Positions 26,872-34,967 of a stretch of DNA of 51,966 bases are shown here, one piece after another (the first letter of the stretch is position 1; each line of letters starts with the position of its first letter). Below the pieces are notes generated by a model, which was not told the origin of the DNA, searched no databases, and worked only from the letters and a program-made list of their open reading frames with translations. Made by a program: the position numbers and the translations under genes. The DNA is taken from positions 1-51,966 of the forward strand of contig JAQYVY010000026.1 of NCBI GenBank assembly GCA_030145195.1, read 5' to 3'. Source of the DNA: Desulfuromonadales bacterium (GTDB lineage: Bacteria; Desulfobacterota; Desulfuromonadia; Desulfuromonadales; BM103).

Positions 26872-27492
26872 TCAGCGGGTGTCGGTGGTCGAGGACTTCA
26901 TGGCCGAAGCCTCTGAAATCTGGCCGGTTACCAGGATCGGGGCGGCCTCGATCTTGCGAGCCGATATCAGGTCGACGACCTTTTCGAGAGCCTGGGTGAT
27001 GGAGATCTGTTCAAATTCCGGCAGCTCCTTCAGCCCCTCCGACAATGTGGCCTGAAGAGGGGATGGGGCCTTCTCGGCCAGCTTCAGGCCAGCTTCAGTC
27101 AATGTAGTTAGAACTTGCCGTCGGTCTACGACGCTGCGGTTGCGCACCAGCAAACCCTTTTCTTCGAGACGGTCGACGATGCCGACCATGGTGCTAGGGC
27201 TCAGGTAACTATGTTTCGCCAGGGCGGTGATGGTCAGTGGCCCGTTCTCATGCAGGACCAGCAGACTGTCGAGCTGGGGGCCGGTGATTTGGAAATCCCG
27301 CGCGAGCTTGCGCGAATGGATTTCGATGCTTTGGATAATTCGTCTCAACGACTGAAAAATTCGCAGATCATAGCTGGCTTCGGGGATTGGTGGCGGTGCG
27401 GTGAGCGACTCGATCGTCGGTGGTCGCGATGAATATTCAGCGTTGATGGCGGTTTTCAGCGGAAGCTGATGGCTTGTCTTGTCAGCAGGCAT
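26872..27492 (-). CDS. MarR family transcriptional regulator
   Basis: A 206-residue regulator. A Pro/Ser-rich N-terminal extension of about 40 residues precedes the winged helix: LDSLLVLHENGPLTITALAKHSYLSPSTMVGIVDRLEEKGLLVRNRSVVDRRQ has the MarR recognition helix and the DRR wing tip. The C-terminal tail beyond about residue 180 is not typical of the family. AAGGA lies ten bases before the ATG. A near-perfect 27-bp palindrome just below its promoter suggests autorepression. It could also act on ablAB downstream, but no matching palindrome is seen there. The ligand is unknown. Confidence 0.9.
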   Translation of the reverse strand: MPADKTSHQLPLKTAINAEYSSRPPTIESLTAPPPIPEASYDLRIFQSLRRIIQSIEIHSRKLARDFQITGPQLDSLLVLHENGPLTITALAKHSYLSPSTMVGIVDRLEEKGLLVRNRSVVDRRQVLTTLTEAGLKLAEKAPSPLQATLSEGLKELPEFEQISITQALEKVVDLISARKIEAAPILVTGQISEASAMKSSTTDTR

Positions 27493-27553
27493 AATCGGTT
27501 AGGTCCTTGGCAGTATGCAGTGGCGTGGTTTCTGATCTGTTTTGGTTGTCTGG

Positions 27554-27580
27554 TTCGTGTTGAAATCATTTCTACACGAA
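27554..27580. promoter_or_regulatory. 27-bp palindromic operator, probable MarR autoregulatory site
   Basis: TTCGTGT at 27554-27560 and ACACGAA at 27574-27580 flank GAAAT-C-ATTTC, so the whole is symmetric except for one pair (positions 27561/27573) and the centre. It lies just downstream of the -10 of the marR-type gene, covering the expected transcript start, where a repressor would block transcription. Confidence 0.75.
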
Positions 27581-27583
27581 TGA

Positions 27584-27613
27584 TTTGTACCATAATGATA
27601 AGCCGGGTGTCAA
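27584..27613 (-). promoter_or_regulatory. Sigma-70 promoter of the marR-type gene
   Basis: On the minus strand TTGACA (27613-27608) and TACAAA (27589-27584) are 18 bases apart. The -35 is a perfect match and the -10 matches four of six. The palindromic operator begins four bases further on. Confidence 0.6.
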
Positions 27614-27810
27614 TTTTCATCCGAAACAGGAGGTTGTAATTGTAAAGCTGGGACGTAATACCTATTCTAATGTTTATATACGCAATACGGAGAGTGCTGA
27701 ACATTTCCTCACCACCGCCGCTCAATAACTGCACAACCCTTAAGCACAAAGATCGGTCACTCTTTCTGCCGAAGTACATAAGTCACTGTAAATAAACACA
27801 TTCTAGTTGT

Positions 27811-27826
27811 TGGCACGGCTAGTGCT
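27811..27826 (+). promoter_or_regulatory. Sigma-54 promoter of the nif operon
   Basis: TGGCAC (27811-27816), five bases, then GTGCT. The invariant GG and GC are ten bases apart, as sigma-54 (RpoN) requires, and only one base of the -12 element departs from consensus. No clear NifA-type TGT-N10-ACA enhancer was found upstream, which fits Geobacter, where other enhancer-binding proteins act on nif genes. Confidence 0.85.
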
Positions 27827-27843
27827 AACACTAAACTGTGAAA

Positions 27844-27965
27844 CACAAAAAGTGCATGGTGCAAAGCACCTTTTGTGATCTCAAAATACTCAACACGCCG
27901 CTGTGTTGATCAATTGGCGATGAAGCCCGCATAAGACAATTTTGTCTTTCCTGTGGGCTTTTTTA
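27844..27965 (+). promoter_or_regulatory. nifH leader: hexaloop hairpins overlapping a terminator (ANTAR-type antitermination)
   Basis: After the promoter comes a hairpin (CACAAAA/TTTTGTG with inner GGTGC/GCACC, 27844-27877). Then P1, TCAACAC/GTGTTGA (27890-27909), has hexaloop GCCGCT, and P2, GGC/GCC (27916-27927), has hexaloop GATGAA. P2 shares bases with the 5' arm (AAGCCC, 27923-27928) of a terminator whose 3' arm GGGCTT (27955-27960) ends in six T. ANTAR proteins bind paired hexaloops with purine 1 and G4, stabilising P2 against the terminator. Loop position 4 is G in both; position 1 is G rather than the usual A. The factor would be a GnfR-like protein encoded elsewhere. Confidence 0.78.
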
Positions 27966-28000
27966 GTTTATGCCTGGATGAACAGGCCAAGAACATATTT

Positions 28001-28070
28001 GCGGCGCAATGATTGCGCCGCTGGGCATTGACGCCCTATCCGGATTGTTCGGGTAGGGCGTCGTTCGTTT
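28001..28070 (+). terminator. Second hairpin pair and terminator in the nifH leader
   Basis: A perfect 10-bp palindrome, GCGGCGCAAT/ATTGCGCCGC with a one-base centre (28001-28021), is followed by GACGCCCTA/TAGGGCGTC (28030-28062), a 9-bp stem running into a T-rich stretch. This makes the nifH leader about 350 bases long with two terminator-like structures before the ribosome site at 28171. Confidence 0.65.
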
Positions 28071-28139
28071 TGTGTATCAAATTCTTTTTTGGACGAATCA
28101 AAGGCGATGCCGCCACGAGAAAGAACGGGATGCACGTAA

Positions 28140-29063
<924 letters not shown>

Positions 29064-29067
29064 AATC

Positions 29068-29133
29068 CGGCACGAGGAACGCGGCACGAGGGAAAGATCT
29101 TCGCGTCCCGCGTCTCGCGCCCCGCGTCCCTAA
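29068..29133. repeat. GC-rich inverted repeat between nifH and nifD
   Basis: GGCACGAGGAACGCGGCACG near 29073 and the CGCGTCCCGCGTCTCGCGCC stretch near 29103 are imperfect inverted complements. It looks like another small intergenic palindromic element, different in sequence from families A and B. Confidence 0.5.
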
Positions 29134-29151
29134 AATATCGGGAGAAATTAC

Positions 29152-30594
29152 ATGGCAGAAAGAAAGCCCATCGCGGGCGTTACCATAGAAAAGACTGAAA
29201 AAATGATCGCTGATACCCTGGCAGAAATGCCGGAGAAGGCAGCGAAGAAAAGGGCGCCGCACCTTGGTGCCAATGAGCCGAGCGCTTCGCCCTGTGCGGT
29301 CAAGTCCAACAAGAAAGTTGTGCCCGGCATAATGAGCCAGCGTGGCTGTGCTTACGCTGGTGCCAAAGGGGTGGTCTGGGGTCCGATCCGCGACATGATC
29401 CATGTCTCCCATGGCCCGGTTGGTTGTGGGGTTTACAGCTGGGGTACCCGGCGCAACCTGATGCAGGGCATTCCCGGTGTCACCTCGTTCCCGATGGACT
29501 TCACCAGCGACTTCCAGGAACGCGACATTGTTTATGGTGGCGACCTGAAACTGGAGAAGCTGTTACGCGAGGCCGATGAACTCTTCCCGCTCAACAAAGG
29601 GATGTCGGTTCTCTCCGAGTGCCCGGTTGGGTTAATTGGTGACGATATTAATGCGGTCGCCAAGAAGATGGAGAATGAACTCGACAAGTTGGTCGTGCCC
29701 TGTAACTGCGAAGGTTTTCGTGGCGTCTCTCAGTCGTTCGGTCACCACATCTCCAATGACTCGATCCGTGACCACATCATCGGTAAGTTTAAGTTCAAGG
29801 AAGAGGCGGGTCCCTACGATGTCGCCCTGATCGGCGACTACAACATCGGCGGTGACGTTTGGGCTGCCAAGCCGATCCTGGAAGAGATTGGCCTCAACGT
29901 CAAATCGGTCTGGACCGGCGACGGTGAAGTCGAAAAAATCGCTGCCACTCACTCGGTCAAACTCAACCTGATCCATTGCTACCGTTCGATGAACTACATG
30001 TGCAAGGTGATGGAAGAGAAATGGAACATTCCATGGTTGGAGTACAACTTCTTTGGCCCGACCAAGATCGAAGAGAGCCTGCGCGCCATCGGTGAGCAGT
30101 TCGATGACAAGATCAGGAAGAATGTTGAAAAGGTGATCAAGAAGTACAAGCCGGTTATGAAGGAAGTGACCGACGAGTACAAACCACGCCTTGAAGGCAA
30201 AACCGCCATGCTGTTTGTCGGTGGTCTGCGCCCGCGTCATACCATCGGCGCTTACGAAGATCTCGGCATCCAGATCACCGGCGCCGGTTACGAGTTTGCC
30301 CATCAGGATGACTACGACCGTACTGCCCCCGAGATGGCCAAGGGCACCTTGATCTACGACGACGTCTCCGAGTTCGAACTGGAAAAATTCGTCGAAGAAC
30401 TCAAGCCTGACCTGGTTGGCAGCGGCATCAAGGAGAAATATGTCTTCCAGAAGGCCGGCATTCCTTTCCGCCAGATGCACAGCTGGGATTACTCGGGACC
30501 GTATCACGGCTATGAAGGTTTCAAGATCTTCGCCCGCGATATCGACATGGCGATTAACAGTCCGACCTGGGGTCTGGTCAAATCGCCATTTTAA
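29152..30594 (+). CDS. nifD: Nitrogenase molybdenum-iron protein alpha chain
   Basis: A 480-residue subunit that holds FeMo-cofactor, where N2 is reduced. P-cluster cysteines are seen in [18 protein letters not shown] and [11 protein letters not shown]. FeMo-cofactor ligands are the cysteine in [11 protein letters not shown] and the histidine in [15 protein letters not shown]. These match Mo-type NifD rather than the VnfD or AnfD forms, which carry different surrounding residues. GGGAG precedes the ATG. The gene follows nifH by 88 bases and precedes nifK with a family A repeat between. Confidence 0.97.
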   Translation: MAERKPIAGVTIEKTEKMIADTLAEMPEKAAKKRAPHLGANEPSASPCAVKSNKKVVPGIMSQRGCAYAGAKGVVWGPIRDMIHVSHGPVGCGVYSWGTRRNLMQGIPGVTSFPMDFTSDFQERDIVYGGDLKLEKLLREADELFPLNKGMSVLSECPVGLIGDDINAVAKKMENELDKLVVPCNCEGFRGVSQSFGHHISNDSIRDHIIGKFKFKEEAGPYDVALIGDYNIGGDVWAAKPILEEIGLNVKSVWTGDGEVEKIAATHSVKLNLIHCYRSMNYMCKVMEEKWNIPWLEYNFFGPTKIEESLRAIGEQFDDKIRKNVEKVIKKYKPVMKEVTDEYKPRLEGKTAMLFVGGLRPRHTIGAYEDLGIQITGAGYEFAHQDDYDRTAPEMAKGTLIYDDVSEFELEKFVEELKPDLVGSGIKEKYVFQKAGIPFRQMHSWDYSGPYHGYEGFKIFARDIDMAINSPTWGLVKSPF

Positions 30595-30600
30595 AAACTG

Positions 30601-30710
30601 GGTTAACGCAAAGGCGCAAAGACGCTAAGGGTAAAAGCAAAAATTCGTAGAGTTAAGTCTTTTCTTTGCGACTTAGCGTCTTTAGTGAGTAACGCGAACG
30701 AGCGTTAAAG
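30601..30710. repeat. Family A palindromic repeat between nifD and nifK
   Basis: It starts TTAACGCAAAGGCGCAAAGA, has an AT-rich middle and ends with TTGCGACTTAGCGTCTTTAG then ...AGCGTTAAA, the inverted complement. It is about 80% identical by eye to the copy at 32258-32368, including a shared AACGCGAACGAGCG-like tail. Confidence 0.8.
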
Positions 30711-30728
30711 TGATTTAAGGAGAAAATC

Positions 30729-32195
30729 ATGAGTGCAGCAGAAGCAGCCGTAAAATTCGTGACCGAGACCCCGGTAGAAGAGATCGAGCGGGTCAAGGCA
30801 TGGATCAATACCGAAGACTATAAAGAGAAGAACTTTGAACGGACCTCCCTGGTTGTCAACCCGGCCCATGCTTGCCAACCACTTGGTGCGCAGATGGTGG
30901 CTACTGGATTTGAGGGTGCTTTGCCTTTTATCCATGGTTCCCAGGGATGTGCATCCTATTTTCGCAGTACCTTTAGTCGTCATTATCGTGAGCCGGCGGC
31001 AGCGACCTGTGATGCCATGACCGAGGACGGTGCCGTGTTTGGCGGTCAGAACAACCTGTTCGAAGGTTTAGAGAACGCCTACACCCTGTACAAACCGAAG
31101 ATGATCCCGATTTTTACTACCTGCATGCCCGAGGTTATCGGTGACGATCTTAATGCTTACACTAAGAACGCCAAACAGCAGGGGTTTATCCCCGAAGATC
31201 TGCCGACCCCCTACGCGAATACCCCAAGTTTCAACGGCTCGCACATCCACGGTTACGACGCCATGCTGAAGAGCATTCTGCGGACCCTAACCGAGGGGCA
31301 GAAGGTCGAGGGTAAGTGTACCGGCAAGTTGAACATTATTCCCGGCTTCGACGGCAACGTCGGCAACCTGCGCGAGTACAAGCGCATCCTCGAACTGATG
31401 GGCATCCCTTACACCATGCTGGCCGATGTCTCCGATGTCTTTGACTCGGGTTGCGACGGCGAATACAAGCTCTATCCGGGTGGGACAAAAATGGAAGATG
31501 CCGCTGAATCGATCAACGGCAAGGCAACCATCTCGATGCAGAAATATTCTACAGTCACCACCATGAAATGGATCGAATCTGAATACGATGGTGCCAAGGC
31601 TATTCTGCCGCTGCCGTTCGGTGTCAAAAAGACGGACGAAATGTTGCTGAAGCTCTCCGAGCTTTTCGAGAAACCGATCCCTGCAGAGCTCAAGGCCGAA
31701 CGCGCTCGCGCGGTTGATGCCATGACCGATGCTCATCAGTACCTGCATGGCCGCAAGTTTGCCATCGCTGGTGATCCGGACTACCTGCTCGGCATCGTTT
31801 CCTTTCTGCTTGAGATGGGTGCCCACCCCTGGCATATCCTCTGCTCCCGCTCAACCAAGAAGTTCCAGAAGGAGATGCAGGCGCTGCTCGACACCTCGGT
31901 TTTCGGTGAAGGTTGCTCAATCTACATTAACAAAGACCTCTGGCACATGCGCAGTCTGCTGATGACTGATCCGGTTGACGGCATTATCGGCGACACCCAC
32001 GCCAAGTGGGCTGCTCGCGACGCCAAGATTCCACTCTTCCGTATCGGCTTCCCGATCATCGACCGGGTTAACCTGCACCGCACACCGGTGGTTGGTTACA
32101 ACGGCGCGATCAGCATGCTGAGCATGCTCGCCAACAAGTTTTTGGATATAAAAGACGAGACGTGTGAGGACCAGTGGTTTGAGATGATGCGCTGA
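30729..32195 (+). CDS. nifK: Nitrogenase molybdenum-iron protein beta chain
   Basis: A 488-residue partner of NifD in the alpha2-beta2 MoFe protein, sharing the P-cluster. Its cysteine ligands lie in NPAHACQPLGA, HGSQGCASYFRS and FTTCMPEVIGDD. The RSTFSRHYREPAAATCDAMTEDGAVFGGQNNL stretch is diagnostic in pattern for NifK (key residues H-Y-R-E-P). The start has TAAGGAG nine bases upstream. The length is in the shorter NifK class, which lacks the long N-terminal extension of the Azotobacter protein. Confidence 0.97.
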   Translation: MSAAEAAVKFVTETPVEEIERVKAWINTEDYKEKNFERTSLVVNPAHACQPLGAQMVATGFEGALPFIHGSQGCASYFRSTFSRHYREPAAATCDAMTEDGAVFGGQNNLFEGLENAYTLYKPKMIPIFTTCMPEVIGDDLNAYTKNAKQQGFIPEDLPTPYANTPSFNGSHIHGYDAMLKSILRTLTEGQKVEGKCTGKLNIIPGFDGNVGNLREYKRILELMGIPYTMLADVSDVFDSGCDGEYKLYPGGTKMEDAAESINGKATISMQKYSTVTTMKWIESEYDGAKAILPLPFGVKKTDEMLLKLSELFEKPIPAELKAERARAVDAMTDAHQYLHGRKFAIAGDPDYLLGIVSFLLEMGAHPWHILCSRSTKKFQKEMQALLDTSVFGEGCSIYINKDLWHMRSLLMTDPVDGIIGDTHAKWAARDAKIPLFRIGFPIIDRVNLHRTPVVGYNGAISMLSMLANKFLDIKDETCEDQWFEMMR

Positions 32196-32257
32196 TTTAC
32201 GGCTGGGAGCGGCCCATTCCGCAAATCGGGCGTAATTAATCAATGATAAGAACCAGC

Positions 32258-32368
32258 TTAACGCAAAGGCGCAAAGACGCTAAGGGTTAAAACAAAAACA
32301 AGATGTTTGGATTTAAGAATTTTCTTTGCGTCTTTGCGTCTTAAGTGAGCAAAGCGAACGGGCGTTAA
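32258..32368. repeat. Family A palindromic repeat after nifK
   Basis: It starts TTAACGCAAAGGCGCAAAGA and returns as TTTGCGTCTTTGCGTCTTAA then ...GGGCGTTAAAT. It is a close relative of 30601-30710, in the same orientation. Confidence 0.8.
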
Positions 32369-32434
32369 ATAGGTTTTATGATCTTAACCAGACGTTTTGA
32401 AATCGTCAGCAATCAACAGAAGAAAGGCTTAAGT

Positions 32435-32812
32435 ATGAAAGTCGCATTTGCCAGTACCGACAAGGTGCATATCGATGAACATTTCGGCCATGCCGAGGAG
32501 TTTTATATTTGGGAGATTGGTCCTGATGCGGCCGAGTTTTCCGGGGTGGTTCAAGTCAAGGCCGAAGAAGGCTATACCGATGACAAGATCGAAGCCCGCT
32601 GCGCCGGTCTTGAGGATTGTGCGCTGGTTTATGTCGCCCAGATTGGTGGTCCTGCCGCGGCGCGCCTAGTGCAGAAAAAGATTCACCCGATCAAGAGCAA
32701 GGAGTGTGAACCGATCAGCGTGGTGGTCAAAAAGCTGCAGGAAGTCCTTAAAGGCAATCCGCCGCCGTGGCTTCGTAAAGCGATGTTGAAGGGTGAAAGA
32801 CCGAACCTTTAA
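32435..32812 (+). CDS. nifX: NifX-like dinitrogenase cofactor-binding protein
   Basis: A 125-residue protein beginning MKVAFASTDKVHIDEHFGHA, with AGAAAGG upstream of this ATG; an upstream ATG at 32378 lacks a ribosome site and lies in the tail of the repeat. The DEHFGHAEEFYIWEI motif and the following strands mark the NifX/NafY/NifB-C-terminal fold, which binds FeMo-cofactor or its precursor NifB-co during cofactor assembly. It follows nifK and precedes the ferredoxin. A second paralogue sits at 33343. Which of the two is the true NifX cannot be told. Confidence 0.88.
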   Translation: MKVAFASTDKVHIDEHFGHAEEFYIWEIGPDAAEFSGVVQVKAEEGYTDDKIEARCAGLEDCALVYVAQIGGPAAARLVQKKIHPIKSKECEPISVVVKKLQEVLKGNPPPWLRKAMLKGERPNL

Positions 32813-32821
32813 TCGAGAGAA

Positions 32822-32899
32822 ATTGCCACGAAGACACAAAGACATGAAAACTGACAAATTCTTTAAAATTTCTTTGTGACTTGGTGTCTTAGTGGCCAA
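32822..32899. repeat. Family B palindromic repeat after nifX
   Basis: GCCACGAAGACACAAAGACA at the left and TTTGTGACTTGGTGTCTTAG then TGGCC at the right pair as an imperfect long hairpin with a short centre. It is the shortest complete copy in the window. Confidence 0.75.
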
Positions 32900-32917
32900 A
32901 AGCTAAGGAGAACAGAA

Positions 32918-33187
32918 ATGGCTTTACTGACAGGAAAAACCTTTGGCGGATCAGACTGGACGCCGACCTTTGTCATGAGCATCGATACAGAGAAATGCAT
33001 CGGTTGCGGGCGCTGCTTCAAGTCGTGTGCACGCAAGGTGTTTATGCCCGAAGACCTGGTGGACGAGGAGACCGATTCAACACGCATGATCATGACTATC
33101 GCTAACCAAAGCAATTGCATCGGCTGTGCTGGTTGTGGTGTTGCCTGCCCGAAGAAGTGCTTTACGTTCAAAACTATGGAAGTCTGA
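32918..33187 (+). CDS. fdxB: Nif-specific 2[4Fe-4S] ferredoxin (ferredoxin III, FdxB-like)
   Basis: An 89-residue ferredoxin beginning MALLTGKTFGG, with TAAGGAG just before the ATG. Two cluster motifs are clear: CIGCGRCFKSC, and after a short insert CIGCAGCGVACPKKC, with the long gap between them that marks the nitrogen-fixation ferredoxin III group. Members are thought to supply electrons for nitrogenase or for cofactor assembly enzymes such as NifB. It is flanked by NifX-like genes and precedes nifB, which supports an assembly role. Confidence 0.9.
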   Translation: MALLTGKTFGGSDWTPTFVMSIDTEKCIGCGRCFKSCARKVFMPEDLVDEETDSTRMIMTIANQSNCIGCAGCGVACPKKCFTFKTMEV

Positions 33188-33198
33188 TTGATGACCAC

Positions 33199-33327
33199 AG
33201 CGCCACGAAGACACAAAGGCACGGAGAACAACAACACAAAGGTAATAGGTTGTTATGTTTCTGAGCTCTTGAACGTTAAAGTTTGTTTCCTTGGTTTTCT
33301 TTGTGTCTTTGTGCCTTTGTGGCCGTT
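33199..33327. repeat. Family B palindromic repeat between ferredoxin and second nifX-like gene
   Basis: The left arm GCCACGAAGACACAAAGGCA and the right arm TTTGTGTCTTTGTGCCTTTG then TGGC are inverted complements around an 80-base AT-rich centre. Confidence 0.8.
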
Positions 33328-33342
33328 TTCAAGGAGTTAGAT

Positions 33343-33726
33343 ATGTTAATCGCCGTCGCATCAAAAACCGGCACCGAGGTTGATCAGCACTTCGGCCACG
33401 CCGAGAAATTTCGCATCTTCAAGTACCATAAGGGCGCGCCGGTGCAAGTGGCAGAGGTTGAGGTCGAGAAGTACTGCTCTTTCGATCCGGACCATCCTTT
33501 CCGTCATGCGCAATTCAACGGCATCGTCGAGGCGCTCAAGGATTGCAAGGCTGTGGTTACAGCTATGATCGGAGAAATGCCGAAGCAGGAACTTGAGAAA
33601 GCCGGGCTCAAGGTGATCAGTACCACGGGTTCGATCGAGCCGGCGTTGAAGCTGGCGCACGATGCGGTTTGTCAATGTTCCTGCGGGGGGGATAATCGGG
33701 TCGACAAGAGCTGTCAGTACCAATAG
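33343..33726 (+). CDS. Second NifX-like protein with a cysteine-rich tail
   Basis: A 127-residue protein beginning MLIAVASKTGTEVDQHFGHA, with CAAGGAG before the ATG. The DQHFGHAEKFRIF motif and length place it in the NifX/NafY family with the gene at 32435, but it differs by carrying an inner YCSFDPDHPFRH and a C-terminal CQCSCGG...C. These may help bind an Fe-S cofactor precursor. Similar domains are fused to the end of NifB in other bacteria, while the NifB here lacks one, so this protein may supply it separately (inference). Confidence 0.82.
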   Translation: MLIAVASKTGTEVDQHFGHAEKFRIFKYHKGAPVQVAEVEVEKYCSFDPDHPFRHAQFNGIVEALKDCKAVVTAMIGEMPKQELEKAGLKVISTTGSIEPALKLAHDAVCQCSCGGDNRVDKSCQYQ

Positions 33727-33757
33727 AGGGTTCCCCGAGATCAGAATAAATTAAGTC

Positions 33758-33832
33758 GCGATACAAGGTCGTATCGCACCATGAAGATGGCAATGAAGCC
33801 CCAGGAGTATCAACTCTTGTGGGCTTTTTTTA
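33758..33832 (+). promoter_or_regulatory. nifB leader: second ANTAR-type antitermination element
   Basis: P1 is GCGATAC/GTATCGC (33758-33777) with hexaloop AAGGTC. P2 is GGC/GCC (33789-33800) with hexaloop AATGAA. Both loops have A1 and G4, the pattern known for ANTAR-bound RNA. P2 overlaps the AAGCCC arm of a terminator with inner GAGT/ACTC and closing GGGCTT plus T-run (33821-33832). The terminator and P2 closely resemble those before nifH. No sigma-54 promoter was found just upstream, so it may act within the operon. Confidence 0.82.
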
Positions 33833-33920
33833 TAACAAAAAGAACCAAGGCGTTTCTCACGCACCAGAAGTAGGCGCCTCCAGGCGAAGCTCGCAAAGTC
33901 AGTCAAAAGCAATGAGTAGG

Positions 33921-34013
33921 GGGCTGTCCAGGCAATTAACGGGGCTGTCCCTGACAAACATAAAGTCAAAGTCTGGGACAGCCCCCTTAACACCGGGGAC
34001 AGTCCCTTAAAGG
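33921..34013. repeat. GGGGCTGTCCC-type inverted repeats before nifB
   Basis: Copies of GGGGCTGTCC (about 33922 and 33942) face GGGACAGCCCC (about 33977) and GGGGACAGTCCC (about 33994). Related inverted copies flank 47557-47625. Such motifs often accompany REP/RAYT-type elements; no transposase is present. Confidence 0.65.
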
Positions 34014-34022
34014 AGAAAGACC

Positions 34023-34883
34023 ATGGCCACAGGCTGCCCGATGATGAAAATGCAGAAACAGACCGATCACCCTTGCTTCGGCGGCGATCACTCCAATACC
34101 GGGCGCATCCACCTGCCGGTCGCTCCGGGCTGCAATATCAAGTGCGGTTTTTGTGAGCGGCGCTTCGATTGTGCTAACGAGACCCGCCCTGGTGTCACCA
34201 GTAAAGTGCTGACGCCGCAGCAGGCCCTGGAACGGGTCAAGCTGGTCCGTCATCATCCTAAGGTTGGCAGCAAACTGAAAGTTGTCGGTATTGCTGGCCC
34301 TGGTGATCCTCTGGCGAATCCAAATACCTTCAAGACGTTCGAACTGGTTAAAAAGGAATTCCCTGAGATGCACCTTTGTCTCTCCACCAACGGCTTGTTG
34401 TTGACTGAGAACCTTGATCGCCTGGTCAGGCTGGGTGTGCATAGCGTCACCGTGACTATCAATGCTCTGACCCCGGAAACTGGAGCCAAGGTCTATGAAT
34501 GGATTCGCTATGGAGGGGTTAAGTTCGATGGCGAAGAGGGTGCCGCCTTGCTACTGAAACGCCAGCTGGACGGAGTTCGGTATGCCTCGGCCGTCGGCAT
34601 GATGGTCAAGATAAACTCCGTCTATATCCCTGGGGTTAATGATCACGAGACTCTTGATCTTGCGGTCAAAGTGCGCGATCTGGGTGCTGATGTCATGAAC
34701 ATCATCCCGATGATCCCACTCGGTATCTTCAAAGATCTGCAGCCGCCTTCTGATGTGGTGATGGAGATGGTGCGCAACCAGGCTGAGCTTATCCTTTCCC
34801 AGGCCCGTCACTGTAAGCAGTGCCGCGCCGATGCGGTTGGCCTGATTGGTCAGGATCTGGATCTGGATGCGCTGAGTGCTTAA
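34023..34883 (+). CDS. nifB: NifB, FeMo-cofactor core (NifB-co) synthase, short form
   Basis: A 286-residue radical SAM enzyme that fuses two [4Fe-4S] clusters and inserts carbide to make NifB-co. The SAM cluster motif is Cys37, Cys41 and Cys44 in CNIKCGFCERRFDC. Further ligands are in HPCFGGDHS near the N-terminus and HCKQCRADAVG near the C-terminus, and VGIAGPGDPLAN is the SAM-binding GxGxP region. It is the short form lacking the C-terminal NifX-like domain; two separate NifX-like genes lie just upstream. AAAGGAG precedes the ATG. Confidence 0.95.
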   Translation: MATGCPMMKMQKQTDHPCFGGDHSNTGRIHLPVAPGCNIKCGFCERRFDCANETRPGVTSKVLTPQQALERVKLVRHHPKVGSKLKVVGIAGPGDPLANPNTFKTFELVKKEFPEMHLCLSTNGLLLTENLDRLVRLGVHSVTVTINALTPETGAKVYEWIRYGGVKFDGEEGAALLLKRQLDGVRYASAVGMMVKINSVYIPGVNDHETLDLAVKVRDLGADVMNIIPMIPLGIFKDLQPPSDVVMEMVRNQAELILSQARHCKQCRADAVGLIGQDLDLDALSA

Positions 34884-34901
34884 AGCGCTAGCTGTAGTGC
34901 T

Positions 34902-34946
34902 GTGAGCTATAAGCTTTAAAGTAAAATCTTACAGCTTATGGCTTTA
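34902..34946. repeat. AGCTATAAGCTT-type palindromic repeat
   Basis: GAGCTATAAGCTTTAAAG and CTTACAGCTTATGGCTT pair imperfectly around AAAAT. It lies between nifB and the TSUP gene. No T-run follows, so it reads as a repeat rather than a terminator. Confidence 0.5.
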
Positions 34947-34967
34947 TATCAACAAAGGTGATTGACC

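Noticed and set aside
27600-27810. NifA-type TGT-N10-ACA enhancer upstream of nifH
   Set aside because: Only imperfectly spaced candidates were found; none meets the ten-base spacing.
29632-30507. Long minus-strand open frame opposite nifD
   Set aside because: Mirror of nifD codon bias; nifD itself has all its cofactor ligands.
30601-33327. CRISPR array, considered because of repeated CAAAGACGC-type units
   Set aside because: The units are inverted arms of palindromes with no regular spacers, and no cas genes are present.
33819-34010. Open frame between the nifB leader and nifB
   Set aside because: It runs through the terminator and the GGGGCTGTCCC repeats and has no protein-like pattern.
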